From the NCBI RefSeq assembly GCF_037975245.1, contig NC_092573.1, positions 25,449,265-25,513,264 on the forward strand: a stretch of DNA of 64,000 nucleotides, written 5' to 3'. Below are positions 24,701 to 37,800 of this stretch, one piece after another; positions within the stretch are counted from its first letter, which is position 1, and every line of letters begins with the position of its first letter. Source of the DNA: Apostichopus japonicus (taxonomy: Eukaryota > Echinodermata > Holothuroidea > Aspidochirotida > Stichopodidae). The notes beneath the pieces are model-generated. The model did no database searches. It saw nothing but the letters and a program-made list of their open reading frames with translations, and was not told where the DNA came from. A program made the translations under genes and the position numbers.

Positions 24701-26589
24701 CAAATTGCAAATGTCATCCTCTTAAAACTATCTCTTCAGGTAGCAATCTGTTTACAACTAATCTGACTGTTCTTCTCTGTGGTCTTCCCTCTCTTTGTAA
24801 ACTGCACTCGAGCTCCTCTGCAGTATATCCGACACTTTACTCTTCTCAGAGCTTTCCCCGAGCTACTTCCCAGCAGGGATCTCCCCAGGGTTGTCTCGTA
24901 GACAATAGATGTTACCCTGTTACCCTGGTGTCAAAAGCAGAGCACAGTCACCTTTTGTAACCTGATCAAAGTCAGAAGTCAAAGTCAAATGAACGACACT
25001 TCACCAAATCATTCTGTGCACATGAGTTCAATGTTGAGGGCTCAGAGCAAATTTTCTCTCATCTATTTACATGAAAGTTTGACGTGTACATAATATTCAT
25101 TGCGATCCATTTTTAAGTTGTACACAACATCAACAACAAGAAACAAACAAACGGTTGCCATAAACAATTCATTTTTTATCTCAAATAGCGGTTTGTACAA
25201 ATTTATGTCTTTCACCTATACAAAACAAAATCTTACTTTTGAATCCGCCGCTGTTTACTTGGTATTAACCACGAAGTACGCTGTTGAGAGACGTTCACTG
25301 CTCGCACGCACGACTGTCAGGTCAAAGAAGTCCAGGGTAATTCGATTACACAGCCTATAAAATGAGAAGAAATCGCGGCCCTGTCGATGTGTGATCCTGA
25401 GTCGCCGTGAACCCCAGAACCGCACCAAGCAAAATCTCAGAAGGGTCATTGAAGGCCAACATCTTCAACCCTGAACGAATGTGACCTATCTATGCAAGGT
25501 GACGTATTGAACGCTGCAGCGTAGAGACAAACTAAAAGTAAAAGTTTTACGACCGAACTGAGAACTCACTATAGAGGAACTTTATGATTTCATGATCTCA
25601 ACGAGGGGAATGTGGGGGGGGGGGGGGGGGGGGAGGGGTGGAAGAGAAGTGGTATGGACGGTTGTTTTGCCGTATACGTTCCTTCTGGAATATTGGCTGT
25701 CGGACCATAGAAACAAGCGACATACACCTTAACATACAGAAACACAGCCACTGGAGGCAACGAGAAGACTCAACTCCATGACGATATACTGGTCTTTCTG
25801 CAACAAACAACCCATTTATTCATTAATGCTATGCTATGATTGTCTCGAATTGAAGCCAAAGAACCGAATGATAATATGTATTATAGAGCCGTCGAGATCC
25901 AAGTCGGTTCCGGTGAAAGTAAGTTACCGCCCTCCCCCCTCCCCTTCTTGAAGTAATCATTTTTCATTAAGTATGTTATAAGAATGAGAATAAATTATTC
26001 TTTATTCCATTGTCCTCTCATAAGGCCTACAGATGAGGGTAACATACACCAAGAGGTAACCATTTGTATCATCATGTAACTAACTTGGGCGGTGGGGAAG
26101 GGGAGGGAGGGAGGAGGGGGAGGGAACTGAGACGAAGGAGAGAGCGGACTGCAATATTCGGTCATGGCAACCAAGAGGAAACGACAAGTTTAGAAGATTC
26201 AACAGGCTAACGCATGCAACTGATATTTATCGTTGGTAAATACAATAGAAGGAAACTGTGAATGCCTCTGCCACAGCTGAATTTATGTGAATGGCCACAA
26301 AAAATTTATGGTGATCAAAATCATCCCTTGCATGCCTCCCTTAGGACTCTTAACCTGTAATCAAACAGAAAGCCAAGAAATCCTAATATTTCGCCAAAGG
26401 TACAGAATATAGTTGTGTTAGAATTCCTTTGTTTATAGAGCTTCAAGTTGTTATTCCATTGAACAACTTAAAATGAATTGTTATAGTATTAATATTATTT
26501 TGTATGAACTAACATCTGGTACATATTGTTTAATATTTGTATTTTATTACTCCTTTTTATAAACACTTTTATATTTATACTGGAATAAA

Positions 26590-26631
26590 TCAATTGAAAT
26601 TGAAATTGAATTGTTAATAATTCACTCTAAG

Positions 26632-26675
<44 letters not shown>

Positions 26676-26676
26676 C
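26590..26676 (+). repeat. Possible LINE 3' tail (AAATTG)n and a (TTA)n microsatellite
   Basis: AATCAATTGAAATTGAAATTG at 26588-26610 resembles the short-repeat 3' tail of some non-LTR elements, preceded by AT-rich sequence. A pure TTA array of about 44 bp follows at 26632-26675. The microsatellite is certain; the LINE origin is a guess. Confidence 0.5.
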
Positions 26677-26831
26677 CTTTTACAAGGATTGTCAAAGTGT
26701 TGTACCTGGATAATGGCGCTTGACGAATATTACATCTGCGAAATCTGATGCAACGATCCGTATATACGTTTCATTTGTTTGGCATTAATGTTGTGTTGGG
26801 CTGTCACTGCGTAACTTTCTAATTAAAGCAT

Positions 26832-27131
26832 CTAAGAATAACAAATTATTGAATGACCTAAATGCGTTATGGCCGCTACAAATAAGCACAGCAACTGAGA
26901 TATTATTGGCCCAGACGCGATTTTAGATGACAACGGTAAAAGACAAGCAGTATTGACTTTTTGTGTGTCGTTTAAAGGGAAGTTCAGATTTGGGTTATCA
27001 GCGTTCGTGAGCAGCGTAACAGGTGTGTCTGTAGGTTGAAGTCCTCCTATACACCGTCCAGATTCAAATAGTGGAAAACAACACTCGTGGGTAACAAATT
27101 GAGCAGGAAGATCATAGCAACCATGCCGTAA
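26832..27131 (-). CDS. Candidate terminal exon of a small cysteine-rich, possibly GPI-anchored protein
   Basis: From a plausible acceptor (GGTCTTGCTTTTAAG|TTACGG) the minus strand stays open for 99 codons to a stop at 26832. The start, LRHGCYDLPAQFVTHECCFP then ESGRC, has the GC...CC...C spacing seen at the end of Ly6/uPAR-type domains. There is an Asn-Asp-Thr sequon, and the end is moderately hydrophobic (GPIISQLLCLFVAAITHLGH), like a GPI-attachment signal. A possible upstream piece with donor GGGAAAG|GTAAGA lies at about 28314-28386 and contains YQVTCLIPSGWK. I could not assemble a full gene. It may be a chance reading frame. Confidence 0.28.
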   Translation of the reverse strand, partial: LRHGCYDLPAQFVTHECCFPLFESGRCIGGLQPTDTPVTLLTNADNPNLNFPLNDTQKVNTACLLPLSSKIASGPIISQLLCLFVAAITHLGHSIICYS

Positions 27132-30100
27132 CTTAAAAGCAAGACCGTGATAATAAAACATCATATATATGGCAACATGTAAATAGTTCATGTCAGTATG
27201 TACGTACACTCTATGGTAGCATATCTTGAAGTGACTGAGAGTATGCAACTATACTTACTTCATGGTAGTACGTAGCGGTTAAAACGGCTGATGAAAACCC
27301 TGTAACTAATATGTAACTACTTCACGGTGGTATGTAACTCTTATATGGTAGCATGTCTTGAAGTTACGGATAGTGTATAAGTTATATGCACCTACACTAT
27401 ACATGGTAGTATATATAGCCACTTCCACGATAGCATTTAAATACTCTATAGGGGTGGGGTGGGGGTAGGGTGGGAGAGGTTATATCTTGATGTCCAATAG
27501 ATCTAACGATATATACAAGGCCTCAAAGCACGCGGTCATGCGTTCCATAATTACAGAGAATGTTTGAAATTCGATTTGGCAACATAATGATCAGAATGCA
27601 TACATGAAAGGACTCAGGCATGACATATCCCCACTTCAACCCCACCCAACCCCCCCCCCCCCCCAAAGTGAGAAAAAAAGGCAAAGGAGAGAATCCAACT
27701 CCTCTTGTCAATGAGGAAGTTACTATTTCCGTTTCTTGACCTTTGACCTGTTAGGTCATATTGACGCGTTTCTTGTGGAAACGCGTATACAATTTTTGGG
27801 AGAAGGGATGGAAACCGTTCGTCTGACGGCTTCGATTATAAATTTAGATCCAGAGAGTTCAAAAACTTGTAAACGTCTGTAACCGAATGCTCCTATAAGC
27901 ATATTTGACCATCTAATTACTTGTCATTACTGCCAGGCAAGCGGAGTAAGAACACGCTGTGTTAATAAATAACAAACAAATAAGGAACCAGAGAGATTGA
28001 TACACTATCTAAACATTGGTGGATGGACAGTGGTATTAAAAATTCCTCTACTGAGGATTTGACATCGTGCAAACAGTCTAATAATACATGTCGAACAAGT
28101 GCATGGCGTACGCATGGTGTGTCTGTTGGTCCGCTTAAGTTTTAAACCGATGGTTCGCACAGATTCGGTAGAAATCATTACAGCAAGATAACCGGCATAG
28201 AATGAAGCGCACACGTAGTATAACTTGTTATGAGAAATGTGCAGGATATTAACGCATTTAGCAGAGACCTTTGATGACGAAAATGATTTGCACTTGGAGG
28301 CTAGACGTCTTACCTTTCCCCTGTTTCTTGTAACTTTCCAACCCGACGGGATCAAACACGTTACTTGATAAGGCTTGTTAAATCCTCTTAGAGGAATAAA
28401 CAACACTGACAGGCTTGGATTAAGCTTGTGTAATCTTGACAATCTTATAGACAAACATTGTTAGTGCCCGTACGCTGAACTTTGATCTTCGCAGTGTGTT
28501 AATTATACTTCTCGAAGTTCCATAACTAACGAATCTATTTAATGCAGTTACAGTTTATGATCCTATCATAGCGGAGTCCATACATATAGTTCCTCTCAAA
28601 ACGAATTTATTTCTACGTGACTTCTAGTGTTAATTTTAAGAGTTTTTTTTTTGGTTAGAATTTTGCATATATTTGGGGATCTTAGAAGTAAAGACATCAT
28701 ATAGTGTTACACTAAATACCCCCCCCCCCCCTCCCCTTCACACCTCGATTATTTTATTCGGAGGATTTCAGATTAAACTAGAGCAAAACGATTGCTGTTG
28801 CTGTAAATAATGTATACGGTCGGAGTAAACAAACAGTTTACATTTATTCAGGGATGTTATCCATGTTGTTATAGTAGGATAAACGGGAGAAGAGGATTTT
28901 AGGTTTGATGAACCATTTAAGAATTTGCAATTCCTCAAAAAATCAGATCATCAAGAAAGCAAAAAATAAAATAAAATAAACTAAATATAATCCTCCGCCT
29001 CCACCCCCTAATTTAAGTGGTGTGGGTGGTGTTGATATAACGGTTTACAAGGTTTTTATAATTTTAATAGAACCTCTATTGGCCCCCCTGTAAACGTTTT
29101 AGTAAGCATATATGCTTGTCGTATTTAATATGGAGATTCCTCATACAAATTACACAATTTTGTCTATAGTCCCTTGAGATTTCGTGTTTACTAGGGTTTC
29201 AAAATTGACCTCTATTAGCCTTACTCCAATCCATCAAACAATGAACTTCTTGTGTTTGATTGGCGATCCCGATCCACTCTGCTTAAAAGAAATATATTGT
29301 ATGTTATTATTTTAAATATATTGGTATCAAACTCCTCGCGGGAACTGATCTTTGAACTCTATTAAATAATTTAGGGTAGTTAAGTCTGCTTTCCAAGAGC
29401 CCTAAATCATAGATCTATAGGAACGAACCCCCGTCTGTAAATCAATCAGAGACGGCCACTGTGTGTTGAAACTTACATTATTTGATTGAGCTAAGCATAA
29501 ATAAATAAATGACCCAGAAAAGTAGGCAATCCATAAAGTTGCAGATGTCATCTCAAACTTTGGGTAACAATTCCACAAATTTACATTCTAAACATCTAAA
29601 CATTCTAAACAGTCACTGCAGCACTTTTTTTGTGTGGGTACAACACTTTCCCGCTATTTTTGGTATTTTCAAACAGCCAAAATAACAGCTTTTTAATCAA
29701 TCTAAATTTCTTCCATGCTTAATAGGTTATCACCCTTAGCCCTGCGGAATATCCTTAGCTTGAAACTTGAAATATTTTTAACCAAACAGTGTAAGGTCAT
29801 TGGTACGTGCACAAGTTTGACCACTTACTACCTTGATCAGTTGACCCTTGACGTTTTACATGAATGTACTGTAGATTAATAGTCTGTGATATTCTACTTG
29901 TGTTTGAAGGTTTGGACCATATCGTTAATTTGTTATACGTGTAATGGCCAAAATGCTGGGATTTTATTTGACCTTTGACCTTATAAATCATATAGTGTGA
30001 AATCCATCGGCCAGACGTAAGGAGTATATCGGGACACTTTTGTTCACACAAATACACACACAGGTGTCACACACACGCACTTACCGACTTACGCACGCAA

Positions 30101-31097
30101 ACACACGTTACTTTTTCACCACTGCACCTCAAAATGGTATGTATTCGCCATGTTATTGTGTCACCATATGGTATTTCCATTAAGTCAGACCAACCTATAA
30201 AGGTCAGTGCCTAAAGAGGTTCGACGTGGGCGACAATTGTAGTACCAATTTTGCAAAATATCGTCGATATCTCATCCCCAGTACACTGCTGAGATAATAA
30301 AGTGTGGTATAAATGCATGTTGTTGACCATGTTGTCACACTACAAGTATAACTGGTGGCCGTTCCTACAAACATTTGGGTTCATTAGTGCTTCGCTCAAA
30401 TAAATCACCCACTCCATAATTGTGTCTGTATTTGCACATCTTGTTCGATAACAGCGAATAATTGCATTCATACGTCAGCGTATCTAACTATATGCTTACA
30501 GAGAGATTCATGATACCATGATAACCCCTATAGCTCACGATAATGAGGTGTGTTTAATATATCTTCTATTGATAAAAGTTTGATGTAAGTCTTCCTTTTA
30601 CTAAAACAAGAGGCAAGCTTAAAGGAGGTACACACCCAATCCAACACTTTTGGTTTATAAGACATAGATATTTGTGAAGGACAACTCCCACCATGCACCC
30701 CTGCCTAACCCAGCAGCTATGAGACGTCTTGTTCCGTTTGGGAGATATCCTACTTTAAAAGACTTTTATGGAAAGTGTCATCTTGTAAATCTGTGATGTC
30801 ATAATGCCAATCAGATCTGAAATCTTTTACCGTCTCTCTGTTTCTCTTTCCATTGTCATCATAGCAGAATGTTATTAGTACTGACATTGAACCACTGCCA
30901 TCATTAAGTCATGTTAAAGAGTCAATATTTTAGAGTCAACATTTGCAGAACTCATCTCCAGAAAATAAAAATTGTAATAAGTTAATAAAGAAAAAACATA
31001 CAAACATAACCATTGAAGCTCATTGGCTCAATGATATCCTATTTATACTTGATCAAGCCTTCAGCCTCGTGTGTGCAAAGACATTGAAACTTGTTGA

Positions 31098-31350
31098 TAC
31101 CCAGCAAACACAATATGTTATCATAACATTTATAAAAGAGCTTCTAAAACATGTTTTTAAATGTGGTGTTATAAATAAGTCAGCATAACGTTTTTATGAG
31201 ATAATGTTATATTAATGTTTTAACGAAAAAAATGTTTTGAAATAATAGCCTGAAAACGTTTTTGTGACATATTTATTACACCACATATAACGTTGTCAAA
31301 ACAAAAGACGAACCGTTTCAACGTTTTTTTTTGTGTGTGTTTGCTGGGTA
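31098..31350. mobile_element. MITE with perfect 15-bp terminal inverted repeats
   Basis: TACCCAGCAAACACA at 31098-31112 and its exact complement at 31336-31350 bound a 253-bp AT-rich element rich in AACGTTTT-type motifs. If the outer TA is the target duplication, it would suit a TA-targeting (mariner-like) mover. No coding sequence. Confidence 0.8.
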
Positions 31351-32975
31351 GGCTATATCCTAAATGGGATAGCATACTTATATAGAAGTTTTTACGGGGA
31401 GGCTGTTATATACCGGCAACAGTTATATATATCACTTTCACCAATAATGAAGGTTGAGTTTGGGTCTCCTTTAAGATACAGAGTAAAGGCTATAAGGGAT
31501 AAATCAAAGCCAACATATTTCTCACTGGGAGATGTTGATCTCCATTGTAAATATTTAGGTCATTTACATCTTTCAAGTTAAGAAACTCACGTCACGTAAT
31601 TTCTGACACGTAGTGAGATTGTTTAGCAATGAACTAGAAGTGGCATAAATTTTGTAAAAACAATACGGTACCTTCGAATCGTTATTTGTTTTTTAGTTCA
31701 GCGGAGCTTTTAGCTGAGTTATAGCGATCGTGCGATTCTTCAGAAATTATGTCACCTTTAGCCCAGCGTTTATGATTAAATGCCATTTCGTCATTTTGTA
31801 TTAGATTTGGCTGAAATTTTGTACATGCGATCCTATTGTATACAATCTGAAGGTCATTTGAGGTCACTTTCTGAAAACGTAAAACATACTGCTTTCTCTA
31901 GAGCGTTTGTTTACATTTTCTGAAATGTTGTGGATATAACGTTTGAAATGTTTACAACTTTCGAACATTTTAACAAACTATGTCAGTTAAGAAGGATCAT
32001 AAGACAAGGAAAATGTAGATGGGAGGAATGGAATTGACACCGCTACCCCCCCCCCCCCCCTACGTCTTATAATTTACGCACAAAGAAATGGATAAAGTGC
32101 TCATAAATATTGGCAATCGAAACAAATTTCTCAAATAGAAGCTTAGCTGCAGAGTTGGGGCTCTTGTTTGATTTTGTTTTGGAATGATCTGCTTTTCGGA
32201 CGAAGTGGTTGCAATTTCTACATGTTTAATGTGATACACTTTCATGTCATCTTGAATATGTGTTTTTGTTTAAGCGAAACTTTGTGAGAGTTATAGGGCG
32301 CATATTTGTGTTTCGTCCGGATATATTACACAGACATGGTGTTGTACGTTAGTGTATAGAACCCCCCTTTTTTACACTACACTGGACCTGCCCGCACAAA
32401 ATAATCGGGGGACCATCTGTGCTCTCACACCCTCGCCAACCAAAGACTCACAGGTGGCAAGATTTGATAAATCTTGGATCGAAACATTCCGAAAGTCTCC
32501 AAGACAAGATTAAAAAATAACAATAACATCCTTGACCTCAAGACACTCCTTTGTAAATAAACCTCAAGCTCCTGCTTCTCTGGAGAAAATAAAATAGATG
32601 TTTGGGGTAGAAGTAAATATTTGAATCATAAATCTTCCATTTATTTGACATTATGATAACATGTTGTCATCGGTAGCTTTGCAGGATTAACCAATCATGG
32701 CAGATGTGGTATGTCTCTTGGGGCATCAATGTCGAGGGTCCCCTGTAAACTCAGGCGAGACTAACAATTTATTATTTTCGGAGAAACTAAGATACTTACA
32801 AAGGGGGGGGGGATGGGTGTGGGGGTGTGTTAATCCAACACTGAAGGATTAGGTCAACCTGGGGCCACCATGCTCAAAACAACCGCAACAACGAAAAGAA
32901 AAGGGTTAATGGGAGCGTTGAAAGCTCTCTCTTTCATAACCTGCTAATTCTCTCACTTCCTGATACCTCTCCTCG

Positions 32976-33355
32976 CAGTGGCGTAGGAAGGTACTTTTGA
33001 GTGGGGGGGCTGAAGACTGATGGCCAGCCTGGGGGAGGGGTCTAAAGGGAGGGGGTGTCCCCCTCCTCTTTGGAATTTTTTGCATTTCCAGGTGGCCTCA
33101 AATGCAATTTGGTTCCATATAGCACACTTCAACACCCACTCCATCTTGTAAACTTAATTTTGTATTTTCACCTGGCCTTAGATGCAATTTGGTGCTCCAA
33201 ATGAGATTTTTTTTTCTCATTTGGAAATGAAAAAGGGGTTTCCTGACTTGCGAACCGGGGGGAGGGGGCGGAATGATACTTCCGCCCCTCCACATTTTTC
33301 ACTGGGGGAGCTGGTGCCCCCCCCCCCCCCAGCCCCCCCGGTTCCTACGCCCTTG
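32976..33355 (+). mobile_element. hAT-type MITE, copy 3 (intergenic)
   Basis: Third copy, 380 bp, same orientation as copy 2, flanked by the exact 8-bp duplication TCTCCTCG (32968-32975 and 33356-33363). The internal stretch matching all copies includes GGTGGCCTCA and ATGCAATTTGGT. It differs from the others mainly in homopolymer lengths. Confidence 0.93.
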
Positions 33356-34678
33356 TCTCCTCGTCCCAGATGCACACAATGACCAAAAAATGTTGCATTT
33401 GTAATGGTTTTGGTTTATTTTCACAACTAATGCAGATTTACAATCAGCATATTAGTTGGTACGAGAGAAGTTTAAGTCTGCATCAGGTTATGCACTGAGA
33501 TAATAAGGGGTTGGAAACAGGATGATAATTACTGCTGAATAAAATCTGCTTATACTTATTAAGATGGTAGCACGTCATTCCCGAAGCCCATCAACTTATG
33601 ATACACAATGAGAGTCCTGAAATGGTCAGAATACCAACAAACTATACATATTTGCCTACGAATTGAATGAAATTTTCAAAGTAAAACATGAAAGAACGAT
33701 GGAAATAATTGGTTTTATTTTCATAAAATTAAAAAAATATTAAAGTAAATGCTGTTAATTAAAAAAAAATATACTTGTAATTTATGAATACATTTATGAA
33801 CCTACTACTAATTTTCTTCGGGACACTTCTAGGCAAATGCCATAATCCACTGTTTCGCTGACGTGGCTAGTCAAAACTTAATACCTTTTCCGTTAACTGT
33901 AAACAATCGATACCTATCAAAGACAAAAGACCCACATCAAGTTTTCGTGGTTAAAAAGAAAAGAAAAAAGGAAGTGAGAATATTTCCGACAAAAGAAAAA
34001 TCCGCAACTTAAATATACTTGTCAAGCATACGTTACCATCATAGTGAAATCATAATGATATATGAAGATAGGAAACATTGATATGATCTTTTTACTAGGG
34101 AAGTTTCAGCTATCACAGACACACAGAACTTGATCAATCTCATATTAAGGTGACCAAGTCTGATGAAGCAAACCACCAGTTCTTCCAATCTAGAGCAAAC
34201 ATCTTTCATTGAAACGAGGTGCATAGTTTTCAGGGAATGCAATACTTTGATGTGAATGATTGGCGATATCTTGCTATTACCACTATATACAGGGATGAGC
34301 CTGGGGTAAAAAAAATCACAGAATTTTGCAAAAATTGCAGTATAGGCTCCAGTTTGAATAAGCTACAGTGTGTTAGGATAATAGTTTTTGTCCCCGAGGT
34401 AGAAAAGAAATCATGGATATTCCGCGAATTTGTGGAAAAAGCTCATGCCTGTATATAACATATGGCTTTAGCTATATCAATATATACATAACATATTACA
34501 CATGGCTATATAACAACAAAGCAAATATAGAAACATGTGTGACTGACAACACTTAAGGATTTAAACCTTGACAGAGAGACGATTCATGAAAGACGACTGG
34601 AAATTAAATAATATCAAAGACCAGCTCTGACTGAAGTGAAATAAAACTTTTGGAAAGCGACACCCCATGGATCAAGAC

Positions 34679-34878
34679 TTATGGGGTCATCAGGGAATCC
34701 ATGATTGGAGCGTTGTTACATGTACTTCTATCCGCACAATAGCACATCTGACCCTCCACGGACTCTATGTTGACGTTAAGCTCCATGGCTAGAAAGAATG
34801 AGATGGCACCGCTCGGGGCAATGCAAGACAGGCTGGGGGACTGAGCACATGCCCGTATAACTGACCGTATGGGAAGTC
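34679..34878 (-). CDS. LU domain exon, C-terminal half, and stop codon
   Basis: 200 bp from acceptor CATCACTTCACAG: LPIRSVIRACAQSPSLSC, then GQMCYCADRSTCNN, ending SLMTP and TAA (34681-34679). Five more cysteines complete a ten-Cys three-finger domain with the characteristic CxC..D..CN ending. There is no hydrophobic GPI tail. The exon has no internal start codon of its own that would make a long frame, so splicing is needed to see it. Confidence 0.82.
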
Positions 34879-37800
34879 CTGTGAAGTGATGAAAAGGGCA
34901 AGATGGTTATTTATTGACACACAATGCTATAAGTCTGTCTGATGCAAGAAATGACTACATCATCCTGGTTAATACTGCAGGTTAATCAAATGATGGACTA
35001 ACTGTTTTACACCCAAGGCAGCTGCTGTTAATTTGTTGACATAGCGACATATCCTATCATACAAACCACACTGTCAAAAGACAGCCTTACATATCCTATT
35101 ATACAAACCACACTGTCAAAAGACAGGCTAACATATCCTATCATACAAACCACAGTCAAAAGACAGGCTAACATATCCTATCATACAAACCACACTAACA
35201 AAAGACTTGCTAACATATCCTATAATACAAACCACACTGTCAAAAGACAGGCTAACATATCCTATCATACAAACCACACTGTCAAAAGACAGGCTAGCAT
35301 ATCCTATCATACAAACCACACTAACAAAGACTTGCCAACATATCCTCTCATACAAACCACAACGTCAAAAGACAGGCTTACATATCCTATTATACAAACC
35401 ACACTGTCAAAAGACAGGCTAACATATCCTATCATACAAACCACAGTTAAAAGACAGGCTAACATATCCTATCATACAAACCACACTAACAAAAGACTTG
35501 CTAACATATCCTATAATACAAACCACACTGTCAAAAGACAGGCTAACATATCCTATCATACAAACCACAGTCAAAAGACAGGCTAACATATCCTATCATA
35601 CAAACCACACTAACAAAAGACTTGCTAACATATCCTCTCATACAAACCACATTGTCAAAAGACAGGCTAACATATCCTATCATACAAACCACACTATCAA
35701 AAGACAGGCTAACATATCCTGTCATAAAAACCACAGTCAAAATACAGGCTTAAATATCCTATCATACAAACCGCACTGTCAAAAGACAGGCTAACATATC
35801 CTATCATACAAACCACACTGTCAAAAGACAGGCCTACATATCCTATCATACAAACCACACTGTCCAAAGACAGGCTAACATATCCTATCATACAAACCAC
35901 ACTGTCAAAAGACAGGCTAGCATATCCTATCATACAAACCACACTAACAAAGACTTGCCAACATATCCTCTCATACAAACCACAACGTCAAAAGACAGGC
36001 TTACATATCCTATTATACAAACCACACTGTCAAAAGACAGGCTAACATATCCTATCATACAAACCACAGTTAAAAGACAGGCTAACATATCCTATCATAC
36101 AAACCACACTAACAAAAGACTTGCTAACATATCCTATAATACAAACCACACTGTCAAAAGACAGGCTAACATATCCTATCATACAAACCACAGTCAAAAG
36201 ACAGGCTAACATATCCTATCATACAAACCACACTAACAAAAGACTTGCTAACATATCCTCTCATACAAACCACATTGTCAAAAGACAGGCTAACATATCC
36301 TATCATACAAACCACACTATCAAAAGACAGGCTAACATATCCTGTCATAAAAACCACAGTCAAAATACAGGCTTAAATATCCTATCATACAAACCGCACT
36401 GTCAAAAGACAGGCTAACATATCCTATCATACAAACCACACTGTCAAAAGACAGGCCTACATATCCTATCATACAAACCACACTGTCCAAAGACAGGCTA
36501 ACATATCCTATCATACAAACCACACTGTCAAAAGACAGGCTAGCATATCCTATCATGCAAACCACAGTCAAAAGACAGGCTAACATATCCTATCATACAA
36601 ACCACACTATCAAAAGACAGGCTAACATATCCTATCATACAAACCACACTGTCAAAAGACAGGCTCACATATCCTATCATACAAACCTCACAGTCCAAAG
36701 ACAGGCTAACATATCCTATCATACAAAACACTCTGTCAAAAGACAGGCTTACATATCCTATCATACAAACCACACTGTCAAAAGACAGTCGAACATATCC
36801 TATCATACAAACCACACTGTCAAAAGACAGGCTTACATATCATATCATACAAACCACACTGTCAAAAGACAGGCTATCATATCATATCATACAAACCACA
36901 CTGTCAAAAGACAGGCTAACATATCCTATCATACAAACCACAGTCAAAAGACAGGCTAACATATCCTATCATACAAACCACACTAACAAAAGACAGGCTA
37001 ACATATCCTATCATACAAAACACTCTGTCAAAAGACAGGTTAATATATCCTATCATACAAACCACACTGTCAAAAGACAGGTTAACATCCTAATGTTTCC
37101 AAAAATAGAATACATTCCACATCGGAGGACATGTTGCTGTCAGAGAGGCTATTATGTTTATTTGTGGCCATAAACAGAATACTATCATATGCCTAAGGTT
37201 TTCATTTGGGGGGGGGTGAGTTGGCTTGGGGGGGAGAGGGGGGTGGGTGGGTGGGTCATGGTAGAAGAATTTTTACTAACCATTTGAACCAGTACCAATA
37301 ATGTCCATTGCAATCGTCACACAGCTGTCTGCATTTGACATACACTCTTCTACTGTCACACTGCCTCCATTAACAATACCATTCTCACAATCCAAATCCT
37401 GAAGATCAATGTTCTGCTGGGCCAGACTTGAATCACGGTACGAATAGCTTGTGCAGACCAGGCATGTTAAAGATGAGCCTGAAAGAGAAAACAGCACAGC
37501 AGATAAAAACAACACCTTTGTAACAACTCTACTTGGAAATTGCTCAAAACATATTCTGTCTGTGTACAATCAAACTTTAACTGTATCAATATTTGTGTCA
37601 AAGTAAGTGGGCCTAACCTTTCGATCCTAGCAGGATCTTCTAGCAGGATCCTAGTAGGATCACTTGTCATTCAGCCTTTGTAGAAGATCCTGCTAGGACC
37701 GAAACATCAGGCCCACTTAATTTTACACATTCTCTTACACAGGCTTTTTAGTGTATAAGCAGTTTGCTAACAATTTTCGTTTTATTTTCATATCAATATT

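Larger units (their letters stand above)
20513..34678. other. Intergenic region between the two minus-strand genes
   Basis: Contains decayed retrotransposon remnants, MITEs, microsatellites and one low-confidence exon, all listed separately. A degenerate TCAC-rich tract lies at 21505-21590 and a GC-rich (CCCGCC)n patch at 23195-23250. The stretches 27300-31090 and 31360-32960 show nothing I can assign apart from homopolymer runs. The left part must include the aquaglyceroporin promoter, and the right part the 3' UTR of the HYR/LU gene. Confidence 0.5.

Noticed and set aside
28005-28454. 149-codon minus-strand frame
   Set aside because: No ATG at its 5' end and no domain recognised. Only a possible short exon within it (28314-28386) was kept as a side remark.
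35128-36959. Long open frames on both strands (up to 134 codons) with repeating ISYHTNHTVKRQAN or VCMIGYVSLSFDSV motifs
   Set aside because: They are translations of the 42-bp minisatellite, whose unit is divisible by three. No start, splice or domain evidence.
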